Shown here piece by piece: positions 1 through 9,389 of a stretch of 64,000 nt of DNA (the stretch's first letter is position 1; each line of letters starts with the position of its first letter). Both the position numbers and the translations under genes were made by a program. The DNA comes from Pratylenchus scribneri (taxonomy: Eukaryota > Nematoda > Chromadorea > Rhabditida > Pratylenchidae). The stretch is from assembly GCA_030063045.1 (NCBI GenBank), contig JAQSEB010000145.1, forward strand, positions 744,001-808,000, in the 5' to 3' direction. A model generated the notes under the pieces. It was given only the letters and a program-made list of their open reading frames with translations. It made no database searches and was not told the DNA's origin.

Positions 1-254
1 TTCGAACTTTGGCCCTTTTCTGGGTCATTGGGAAAAATGCTAATGAGGGGAAAAGGGAAATCGAATCAATAATATGGCCCACTTCATTCACAGAATTTCA
101 TCCAAATTCCCCTTTGACCTTTCATCATTTTCATTTTTCCTATAATATGGCCAACGAAATCTCTTATCCAATTCTCCCCTTTAGATTCCATTTGAAATTC
201 ATTATTAATCACTATTCTTTTTTCCTCGTCAATTTATCATCAAATTTCCCTCCA

Positions 255-1892
255 ATGAATAATTCTAGTGGTGAGGAATTAGATTATGACGAGTCAGAAT
301 CGATATTTTCAGAATGGGGAAACAATTCTGATGACACGTCGTTGGGGGACAAAATTGAAGGGAACGCGCCGCTGGGAACCACTGATAATTTGGGAGCGGG
401 TGAGAACATTATTCACGAAAGGGTTACAATCGAAAGTTCAGAGCAAGTGAATTTACCAGCGGGAACCACTGATAAATTGGATGAGGAAAAGGAGAAAAAT
501 CTTGTCGAAATTGATGGGAATTTGCAAAAGAAAACCACTGAAAAATTCGAAGAAAAGGAGAAAGGTCGTGCTAAAGTTGGAGGGAGTGTGCCAATGGGGA
601 CCAAAATGGTGCCTCTCGACTGTCAAGGGGCCACTGACCCGCGCCAACGGCAGGAAGGAGGATTGACTGGAAGTTGGTATTTGCCAGAAACCCAGATCGA
701 GAAGCAATGGAAAAGGAAAATTTGGCGAGCAGCAGCTCATTTTGGAAAAATGATGGTGAATCCCATGGTGAATGCCGCTGGCGACGAATTGGAGAAAGGG
801 GACCAATGGAAGAAGAAGATTGTGAGAGGGGCAGCGGGCGGAAACAAAATTGGAAGATTGGAGCTTTTCCACTCATGCAGTGAAACTGTTTTCCGTTGGA
901 AACATCCACTTTTTGAGGAAGACCGGACTGAAGCCTTTCATCGAAAATTTCCGTCCAAATCAGCGAGAATGAGTAAGGTCAGATACGAAATTGTTGGTTT
1001 GGCCGGCCAACGAATGTTGAAACACGCAATGAACGCCGCAGTGAGAAGTTTGATTGAAGCCTCCAAGGAACTGAGTGAACGTACTGGAATTGTCATCAAT
1101 TCCAATGAAGTACTCTATATCCCAGTGGGAGGATTAAAGCTGAATGTGCCGCCTATTCCCCCCAATCCGGACGAAATCCGACCAGTCCCACGACCACCAC
1201 CACCTGACTGGGTAAATCCGCAGGACAAGGAAGAGGAAGAAGAATTGCTCAATGGCAAAATTCCCGGAAGAAAATATTGGAGTGAAGAGCCAGTATTTTT
1301 CACTGAGGCACCAGCATCACCTGAAAATTGTGGAATGGAGGAGAGTATGGATAAAGTAAAATTGGAATTGGTGGAAAATTGGTTGGAAAGCACTGTGCAA
1401 AATCTGAAGGCAGAATGTGAAGAAAACATGAAAGTGGAAATTGGGGAAGAAATTAGTGGAGTGATGGAAGTAAAGAAAGAAATGATGAAGATTGAATTTG
1501 GAGAAAATGTTGGGGAAATTTCGAATATTGGCAAAGCTAAGGCTGACGAGGAAATGGGAGAAAAACGCGGGACCAAAAGGAAGGCCAAAAATGATGAAGA
1601 AAAGGATGATGAGAAGGATGTAGTCCGGGCCTATTTGATTAAGCGCCAAAAAACGGTCGAAAGTGAATTGGTGAAGAAATTGATGGACAAGAAAACTGTT
1701 GAACGTCGAATTAAGGAAGTATCTGAGCAAATTGCAGGATTGACGGAGGATGCAAATGGAATGATTATAAAGGACTATCTAGTGAAGCAGCACCAAAAGT
1801 TGGAAGAAGAATGCAAAGAAGCGAAGATGATGGCAAAGAATTATGAACGACAGCTCCAAGGATTGCGCCAACAAATTGAGGAATTGGACTGA
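255..1892 (+). CDS. Intronless charged coiled-coil protein, unknown function
   Basis: A single open frame encodes about 545 residues from the ATG at 255. The frame is open further upstream to position 9, but that stretch is AT-rich and low in coding character, and the run starting MNNSSGEELDYDESES looks like a genuine acidic N-terminus. The middle holds a better ordered part (around residues 235-310, with MLKHAMNAAVRSLIEASKEL and a proline-rich segment), followed by Glu/Lys-rich sequence. The last 85 residues are a heptad-like coiled coil ending QQIEELD. I recognise no catalytic motif. Intronless structure, high charge and a base composition resembling the retroelement ORFs nearby suggest that it could be a gag-like retroelement remnant rather than a host gene. 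A nuclear or cytoplasmic structural protein is equally possible. The open frame is certain; the function is not. Confidence 0.55.
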   Translation: MNNSSGEELDYDESESIFSEWGNNSDDTSLGDKIEGNAPLGTTDNLGAGENIIHERVTIESSEQVNLPAGTTDKLDEEKEKNLVEIDGNLQKKTTEKFEEKEKGRAKVGGSVPMGTKMVPLDCQGATDPRQRQEGGLTGSWYLPETQIEKQWKRKIWRAAAHFGKMMVNPMVNAAGDELEKGDQWKKKIVRGAAGGNKIGRLELFHSCSETVFRWKHPLFEEDRTEAFHRKFPSKSARMSKVRYEIVGLAGQRMLKHAMNAAVRSLIEASKELSERTGIVINSNEVLYIPVGGLKLNVPPIPPNPDEIRPVPRPPPPDWVNPQDKEEEEELLNGKIPGRKYWSEEPVFFTEAPASPENCGMEESMDKVKLELVENWLESTVQNLKAECEENMKVEIGEEISGVMEVKKEMMKIEFGENVGEISNIGKAKADEEMGEKRGTKRKAKNDEEKDDEKDVVRAYLIKRQKTVESELVKKLMDKKTVERRIKEVSEQIAGLTEDANGMIIKDYLVKQHQKLEEECKEAKMMAKNYERQLQGLRQQIEELD

Positions 1893-2802
1893 AGCTGAGA
1901 ACTTGCCAGAGGGGACTGTCGCCGATGGCGACTTTGATTTAATTTTTATTTAATCAATTTTTCAATTAATCCATTATATTGATGACATCCCACCGATTTA
2001 ATTTTCCATCCAATAATATTTATTTATCACAATAATTCACTCATTTTTACTTTTATTTTCGATCAAATACTTTTTGAGTTATTTACCGCATTCGCATCAC
2101 TTGCCTTTTGCTCCGCCCCCAGGACACTTCTCTTGCCTTTAAAAAATTTTTCCATTCCTTCTCATCACCAACTTTTATCTTTTTCCTTTTTATTGACTTC
2201 AGTGAAATTTTATTCCCCTTTTTATTCAACGGATTTTAATCAAATTTTGAATTTTAATTGCAATTTTATTCATCAAATTTTCATTGGAATTAAATAAAGT
2301 TTTGAATTCGGGAATTTTCGTCAAATTTGGAATAGGATTGCGGAGTCTGATCCACTCCTCCAGCTAGTGCAGAATTCAATCCGTTTCAAAACATTGATAA
2401 TGAAATGGGGCAATGAATTTCGTCACCTTCACTTTTATCATAATCAGCTCATGTTTGAACATGAAAATACAAAATTAAATATTTTTATTCCAAAAATCAC
2501 ATTAGTAAAATGACATTACATGTTGCATCATTTTTTATTGCCAATCATGGGTCTGTTTCAATATTACTGGGGGGAAATATGTAGACACCAGTTGAAAAAC
2601 ATGTGAATGGAAGTATCGCAAAAATAAAAATTCGTTGAAATATCGTTAGTTTGGTCCAAATGTCCCCAATTTCATGCAAAAAACTACAAAAATAAAATTA
2701 ATTATTTTTTTTTTTGAACCTTTTCTTGGTATTTTGCTCTTTATTCCCATTAGAATATGTCAACTAAATTAATTAAAATTCATTTAATATAATAAATTAA
2801 TT
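1893..2802. other. AT-rich intergenic stretch
   Basis: This stretch follows the coiled-coil ORF and is mostly A/T homopolymer runs. I see no open frame with coding character, no RNA gene and no clear repeat unit. The 3' end of the upstream transcript must lie here, but no polyadenylation site can be chosen with confidence. Confidence 0.4.
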
Positions 2803-2913
2803 TTAACCAACCATTTTTTCTATTCCTTCCTCATCCAATTCTGTATTTTCAATTGCATCCATTACAATTCTATGTTCGCCGTTTTCCATTACATATTTTA
2901 TGCAAATGATTGC
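2803..2913 (-). CDS. Candidate orphan 3' terminal exon
   Basis: On the minus strand a TTTTTTAG acceptor is followed by 36 codons and a TAA. The translation starts AIICIKYVMENGEHRIVMDA and ends with an acidic tail EEGIEKMVG, and looks coding compared with the surrounding AT-rich DNA. I could not find the preceding exon; the sequence between 2914 and 3573 holds no frame that joins convincingly. It may be the last exon of a gene whose other exons are short, or a gene fragment. No family recognised. Confidence 0.28.
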   Translation of the reverse strand, partial: AIICIKYVMENGEHRIVMDAIENTELDEEGIEKMVG

Positions 2914-3573
2914 CTAAAAAATATGCAAAAATATATTTTGTTTTAAAATACCAGATTAATTTATATTAATATAAAAAAAAGTCTCATTGTCAATGCTTTT
3001 TAATGAGTTTTTTGGGAATAGAATTAACGTTTTCAATTCATTCATAACCGTTAATCTTTGTGCTTCTTTTCATTAATTCCATTTTGGTTTTAATTGGGCA
3101 ATTGAAATACGAGTTGGAATTAAAATTAGCCGTCCGCTATATTTGCATAACTGCCATTTTATGATTTTCCTTCTCCAATGGAACCAAGCCAAGGGCAAAA
3201 GTCAAGCGAAATAAAATTTGCGATTTTAGGATTAATTGAAAAAATTGCAAACAAAGAGACCAAGGAATATTGTGGCTTGGTGCGAAAATTGACACAGAGC
3301 AAAATTTTCGGCATATATAAATGGGATTAAAAATCACTTTAAAACTTAATGAGATTACCCTTTTTCTCTTCCCAAAAATTTTTCTCCCAACTTTTTTCCT
3401 CCAAAAATAACTTTTTTCCCCCATTGACCCCAAAAGTGGAAAGAATTTTTTTGTATATATATAAAAAATCCTAAAAATATGAATTAATAGTCAATTCTAT
3501 TAAAAGAAATAATTTAAATCAATAATAAAAATATATTTATGTTTCATAATATAATTTTTCAATTTTTCATAAA

Positions 3574-6500
3574 ATGGTTCAATTTTGTCCATTTTTGCGA
3601 GTACTTTTTTCCGTCTCTCTGATTTTCGCTCTCATTATTGGCACTTCAAGTTGTGCCACAAAAGTCACAGTCAAAGGGAAGCAAATATTATTGGATGGAA
3701 AGCCTTTTAAAATTAAGGGTAATTTTAATTTTTTCCACATTTTTGCGGGAAATAATATAAAATATTGAGACCGATTTTGGCAATTTGATATTTCCGAAAT
3801 TGCCCAGAGAGAGTCTTTAGTTTAACAATTATGAAAATCATTGCTTCTAAATCAATATATAATTGCATGAATAGGCTCATTCGATTCAGTATCATTGATT
3901 TAGTCTATGAAATTTAAATTACAGACCTTTATTAATGTTTAGACAAAATTAATTGACCGAAACCGGTTCGGGTTTAAACAATGGTTCAGTTTTTTTTATA
4001 CAAACTCATAGCAGTCTGAAAATGAAATTTGATAGACTAAATCGACCATCCCAATTCGAATGAGCCTACTCTCAATTCTATAAAAAACCTGGAAGCTACG
4101 ATTACCAAAATTGCCCAGCTAAAGACCCTATAAGGCAATTTTGGAAAAAGTCTATTTGTGAGATTGACGGTTACAGTTAGATATATTAAAGAAAATAGCC
4201 GCCATTATGCCAAAATCAATGGAGCAAAAAAAGTCTAAAATTAATTTAAAGGTGTTGGCCTAAATAATGCCATACAATTTGACCTACTCAAAACGATGGG
4301 TGCCAACACCGTGCGTACCTATGGCGGCGATGAGACCGAGGCAGTGCTGGAAGCAGCGCAACAAAGGGGGTTCAAAGTGATTGCTGGCCTTTGGATTCGT
4401 CCAACCTATCAGGGATTGGACTACAACAATGCGACTGCGGTAAGAAATTAAATGTTTATGAAAAATCGTGATTTTAAAAAACTGAAATATTACATTAGTA
4501 GAATTCATTGAATGCATTATTCGTTATTTTTACCCCATTAAGTCATAGGCATCTAAATTTTTTCAATGTCAAAAAATTAGATGGAACTTTTATTTGATTT
4601 GAGTTAACAAATTTCGGTTTTTTATAATTAATGCTATTAGTTAACGAATATGTCCTATTACTAAATTATAAAATAGCGTACATTCTTGTTCATTTGGTTA
4701 TTTGACATGTCAGATAACTAAAAGTATAAAATATCGTACATTCTTGTTCATTTGGTTATCTGACATGTCAGATAACTAAAAGTATAAAATACCGGATATT
4801 CTTGTTCATTTGGTTATCTGACATGTCAGATAACTAAAAGTATAAAATACCGGATATTCGTATTCTTATGAAGTAATTCTTTTAATGCTATTCCTAAAAT
4901 AGGTGGATGAAGAATTGGCCGTGGCTGTGACTCCATTTATAAAAAAATACAAAAACCATCCAGCATTGCTCTTTTGGGGTGTTGGCAATGAAATGGAGCT
5001 TGGCCTCAATTCATCCCAGTGGAACATGATTTGGCCGGTCATTGAAAAAGCGGCCAAGCTAGTGCACAAACTGGACCCGAATCATCCGACAATGGCCGTT
5101 TTGGCGGAAGTGGCCGATGACAAGGCAGCCAGCTTTCGTGCTGTCGTCTCAAGCATAGATGTATAAATTTAGCTAAATTTTTCAATTCTTTTCTTCAATT
5201 TTTATTAGAATTAAATTTTAAATATTTAGTACATTTCATTATTGAAAAATCTGCGCCGTACTTTTCCGTTTAACGACACCCCAACAAAAATTGACAAAAT
5301 TTCGTCCTAAAAGAGTAGTTTTGGATGCTGATTACAAATCTTAACTTATTTTTGCAATATTTGCCTATCAAGTTATTGACTTGAGTTAGCGAAGTTACAA
5401 TTAAGTAAAGGGCCCTCTTTGGATATCGAAACTCGATAAAGTCAAAAATTTTTTCCCCAAATTTATGGTTTAATCGACCACTTTTCATAAGCTGATTAAG
5501 AATTTCCATTAGTTTTGTTTAAAATTCAAAAATAAAAAATTAGTTATTTTATTTTCAAATGAGGGATATGATTTTGACCCAACATAGGCATAGAGCATGG
5601 ACTATGGCTTAGATTTAAGCTTGGCTTAGGGTCGGATATTCTAATCCTTTTACTTGATGAACGAATGATTCAAAATCATTCGAGTTTTTTCTCATGTCGG
5701 TTCGAATCCGACTTATTTCATCTAAGTTTAATTATTGGAAAAAATTTCACGAACCATGAATTTCACGAAAAATTCCACGTAAAAATTCAAGTAGCTCAGT
5801 CAGGTCATTGATGCGATACGCAAAAAATATAGATTCATATTCAGAGCATTAAAAATTACCCTTAAGAGGTATTTTCATAATTTTTGGTACGGGTAAAGCA
5901 AACGGAAAAGTACGATTTCGTCTCGACTAGCTAACTTTTCGCATAATTTTTAAGTAATTAAAAGAATTTATTTATTGACACCAATATTAGCCACAAGATT
6001 TTTAATTAAAAATATAAAAGTGAAATAATTTTCCACATTTTCAGATATTGGGCGTAAATTCCTATGGACCAGGGGTGACAACAGTTCAAGAGAGGGTTCG
6101 AGCACAAAATTGGACAGGGCCCTTGTTGATAACGGAATTTGGCCCAATTGGCCAATGGCAAGTGAATTTAACATGGTGGGGTGCGGCACCGGAGCCCAGC
6201 AGCGATCAAAAGGCCGAAATTTTGAAGCAACAAATGGAAACATTGAAAAGCCAAGTAATAAAATTTTAAAAATATCTTTCAAGAATATTAAATAAGAAAA
6301 ATAAAATATGTAGTTATGATTATGCATTAAAAGTTTTGAAATTAGTAAAATTAAAATGAAAGAAAATAGTATAAAGCCAGAAAATAGACTAAAATGAGTA
6401 TTTATGAAAATAAATGTAGAATAAAATTTTTAAAAATAATTAGTCTTCACTAAGGTTTATATTAAAAAAAATTAATTCAATAATTATGTGAGTGAATCCC

Positions 6501-8180
6501 TCATTAAGACAATCTTTTTCGATTATCTTTTCTTAAAATTTTCGTTGTTGTGGAATTCGAATAACGCATTAGTTTTGATTTCTAAGGGATTTAATTAATT
6601 ATATTCGGAAAATAAATATTAAAAATCATACAAAATTATACAAAATTTTTGACGAAAACAATTTTACACATTGTAATATTCGAATTCTCCAACCCCAAAA
6701 ATTGCTTAACAGTCATCCAAAATAAAAAAAAAATCGAAAATAATGGGCTCCAACTACACTATTACCTTTAATTCGACTACTATTTTTCATAATTGCAATC
6801 AATTAAAATAAACTAAAAATTATTGTATTAAAAAGTATCAATTTTGGGCGTAAGATAAACAATGAACGATAAGAGATGAAATAAATAAATCCCCATTAAA
6901 ATATGAATTTGTAATATTTTTTGGAAATTAAAAGAATCAAGACGCATTGCCCTTTTATTGGGGCAATAAATTTGAATCGACCTACACTTGGCATGGCCTC
7001 CTTTTGCCTGCACCCGGCCGAGAATATTTGCGCAGTTCTGAAGTGATTGCAGCAAGTTGGGGTGGAAAAGTGCCAAATCTTGCGCCACGTATACAAGCCA
7101 ATTGGACAACCACAACAAATCCATGGAATACAATTGAAAAGGGAAAGGTGCATATAAAAAAATAAAATTATTATAATCAATTTTAAAAAAAATGTCTCAG
7201 CAATTTCTTGTAGATCAACAGTCATATGTTATATTCACTAATCGATTTTGAGAAATAAATCACATCCTACTACTGGAAGACTAATAAGACATATTTTTAT
7301 GGCCAACAAGAATATTTCTGTCTCGAGTCACTTCCATCTCAAAATTTTAAAGTATATAACTCCTGGGTAGAATACTCTATACAACTTTGGGCGGATACTG
7401 CATACAACCTGGGTCTTATACTGCATATGCATACATCCTGGGTTGGAGCTATACATCCTAGGTTTAATACTGTGTATTTCCTGGGTACGCCCTGGGTAGA
7501 ATAATATATGTGGCATGGATTGGATACTGTATACATACTGGGACGGATACAGTATACATATAGGTAGGATACAGTATACATACTGGGTCGGATACAGCAT
7601 ACATTCTAGGTCGTGGATACAGTAAACATAATATGTCGGATACAGTATACATACTATGTCGGATACAGTATACATACTGGTTCGGATACAGTATATATAC
7701 TGGGTCGGATATATATACTGGGTCGGATATAGTATACATACTGGTCGAATACAGTATACATACTGGGTCGGATGCAGCATACATACTGGGTCGGATACTA
7801 TATACAATTTAAAAACATAAAACTGTTTTTAATTTTTTTTATTTCTTCGATTTCTTTTTCCAGAATGCCACTATCAAATTGGTCGTCAGCGATCCGGAGA
7901 ACAATAAGGTCAGTCTGAATTACACGGTGTCTGCCGAGACAAATACCCTTAATGGCGGTGCGGCAACAACCATTTATCCATCCAATACGGTCGCCGTGAT
8001 TAATGGCACAACAGCGGTGTTGGTGACTAAAGCACTGGATGTGGGTAATTATCGTCTTTATGTGACGGCGAAAGATGGAAAAGGGGCAGCCGCAACAGCA
8101 AATTTGCCATTTCAAGTGGGAAAATATTTTTTTTTATTATTTTTGCTAATTTTTTTTATATTTAGGTGAAGAAGAACTGA
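3574..8180 (+). CDS. Secreted clan GH-A glycoside hydrolase (GH2/GH5-like TIM barrel)
   Basis: Seven exons join in frame: 3574-3718, 4252-4439, 4903-5160, 6045-6254, 6935-7147, 7864-8115 and 8166-8180, giving 426 residues. All junctions after the first are phase 0. Residues 1-27 form a signal peptide (hydrophobic stretch then SSCATK). A TIM barrel follows. FWGVGNEMEL carries the acid/base Glu141 after strand 4, and LLITEFGPIG carries the nucleophile Glu228 after strand 7, as expected for clan GH-A retaining glycosidases. TWHGLLLPAPGRE and NLAPRI near residues 285-320 resemble a segment known from bacterial (Bacteroidetes-type) secreted GH2-barrel proteins. Residues about 339-422 are a beta-rich Ig/cadherin-like domain. 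It probably acts outside the cell on a polysaccharide; the substrate cannot be read. The lack of a familiar animal orthologue suggests horizontal origin, an inference; the introns show it is now a eukaryotic gene. Confidence 0.82.
3868..4070. repeat. MITE-like inverted repeat in intron 1 of the glycosidase
   Basis: The ends are inverted copies: AGGCTCATTCGA on the left and TCGAATGAGCCTA on the right, with further matching (TTTAGTCTATGAAATTT against AAATTTGATAGACTAAA). The element is about 200 bp and non-coding. The GCTCATTCGATT motif recurs near 35390 and, less exactly, near 63950, so it belongs to a dispersed family. Confidence 0.6.
4681..4854. repeat. 58-bp tandem repeat, three copies, each with a palindrome
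   Basis: Three nearly identical 58-bp units (4681-4738, 4739-4796, 4797-4854) lie in intron 2 of the glycosidase gene. Each contains a perfect 20-base palindrome, TTATCTGACATGTCAGATAA (one mismatch in unit 1). Confidence 0.85.
5249..5914. repeat. Possible 670-bp TIR insertion in intron 3
   Basis: CGTACTTTTCCGTTT at the left end is mirrored by AAACGGAAAAGTACG at the right end, a perfect 15-base inverted pair. The span lies wholly inside glycosidase intron 3 and contains the tRNA-like segment described separately. No transposase frame is present, so it would be non-autonomous. No target duplication is obvious. Confidence 0.4.
5622..5718 (+). other. tRNA-Leu-like segment with A and B boxes, probably degenerate
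   Basis: GTCGGTTCGAATCCGAC is a perfect T-arm and internal B-box (GGTTCGAATCC at 5699-5709). Upstream is a hairpin with a seven-base loop TTCAAAA, which would place a CAA anticodon (Leu), and an A-box-like TGGCTTAGGGTCGG. The spacing between A box and anticodon stem is too long and the acceptor ends do not pair, so this is more likely a tRNA pseudogene or the head of a tRNA-derived SINE than a functional tRNA. Confidence 0.3.
7352..7806. repeat. Minisatellite (about 22-24 bp unit) in glycosidase intron 5
   Basis: Many imperfect copies of a unit like ATACTGGGTCGGATACAGTATAC fill most of intron 5. The left part has diverged units (CTGGGTAGAATA, CTGGGTCTTATAC). The array is GC-richer than the flanking intron and stays open in several frames, which produces artefactual ORFs rich in YCIRP-type repeats. 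Confidence 0.9.
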
Positions 8181-8307
8181 AACAAAATGTGAAAAAATGA
8201 ACTATGAAAAATGAAGAAAACATTTACCTATATTTATTAATTATCCTCTTCAATTTTGAATATGTTCAAAAATGTTAAATAATAAAAATGTGCATTCCTT
8301 TCGGATA

Positions 8308-8512
8308 TTTGGTAAAACCCCATTTTTTTGTGTGAGGGTAAAAGTGAACACGGACACCTCTCCGGGTGTTAGAGTTAGGCTATAGGGTTAAGTGAGATAG
8401 ATTTTATCCCCTCCTGTCCGTAACCTATCCCTGAATGACACCCTAATCCCTGATGACCCATAGGCGGGACCACTTCACCTTCCAAAAAAGGGAATTAAAC
8501 GACATTAGTATC
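8308..8512. repeat. Diverged copy of the CCCTAATCCTGATGACC MITE family
   Basis: This segment carries the internal hallmark GTTAGGCTATAGGGTTAAG, then CCCTGAATGACACCCTAATCCCTGATGACCCATAGG, as in the copies near 13.9, 37.4, 44.0 and 48.7 kb. The terminal inverted repeats are weak here. It lies just downstream of the glycosidase gene. Confidence 0.5.
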
Positions 8513-8908
8513 GAGAGGATAATTACAAAACATTTTTTCATATTCATTTTATTTATTTTTCATTTACGTTATTGCCATTTAGATTCGAAAATTTTTGCAT
8601 TAGTTAAATTTAATAAGCCGATCCATTATTAATCAATGTGCCTGAAAGTGAGATTTATCAATTTGATATAAAGATTGTATGAAATTTTTATGATGATAAA
8701 AAAAGTTGAGGTAATAAAATGAAAAATTGAATGAGGTGACAGTGCAATTTGGAATAATATTTTTGGCAAAATTAATCGGATACAATTTTTTTACCTAAAA
8801 TACTTTTTTTATTACTAAAAGCAGTTTTTGATTTCATATATCAAAAACCGGAAAGGAGGGAAATTTACAGTAGACTTGCTTAGGCAGTCATACAGTAGAA
8901 TTGCTTAG

Positions 8909-9101
8909 CAACGAAGGAACTCATACAGAATTCATACAGAACTTATACAGAACTCATACAAACAATGCAATTGGAATCAACGAAGGAACTCATACAGAAC
9001 TTATACAGAACTCATACAAACAATGCAATTGGAATCAACGAAGGAACTCATACAGAACTCATACAGAACTTATACAGAACTCATACAAACAGTGCAATTG
9101 G
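8909..9101. repeat. 58-bp tandem repeat with ACTCATACAGA sub-units
   Basis: Three copies of a roughly 58-bp unit (CAACGAAGGAACTCATACAG, then ACTTATACAGAACTCATACA, then AACAATGCAATTGGAAT) lie head to tail. The first and last have one extra ACTCATACAG sub-repeat. The array sits between the glycosidase and the first four-helix gene. Confidence 0.85.
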
Positions 9102-9389
9102 CTATAAAGAGACCTGCTTAGCATCTTTAGGGTCTATAATAAAAAGGAAAGCAGGTCTAAAATAGACCTGTTTATGCAGTTTTACAGTAGAACTGCTTAA
9201 ACGGTTTAACGGTTCAGTTCCGATTTAAACTAAAAAAGTATATATCTCAAAAGACGTGTCTCAATAAGCTCTAATGGCTTATAGTGTCTAAAACTGATTT
9301 CTGATTTATTAGAAATCAAAAACTATTTTTCGAATAAAAATCTATTTTTAGGTAAAATATAATTCTCAAATTAATTTCTAAATTTAATT

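Noticed and set aside
3137..3433. Minus-strand 98-codon ORF upstream of the glycosidase
   Set aside because: Biased to Lys/Phe/Ile, lies in the probable promoter region, and has no splice or domain support.
7328..7807. Minus-strand ORFs rich in YCIRP, VSDPV and similar repeats
   Set aside because: They are translations of the minisatellite in a glycosidase intron, open in several frames at once.
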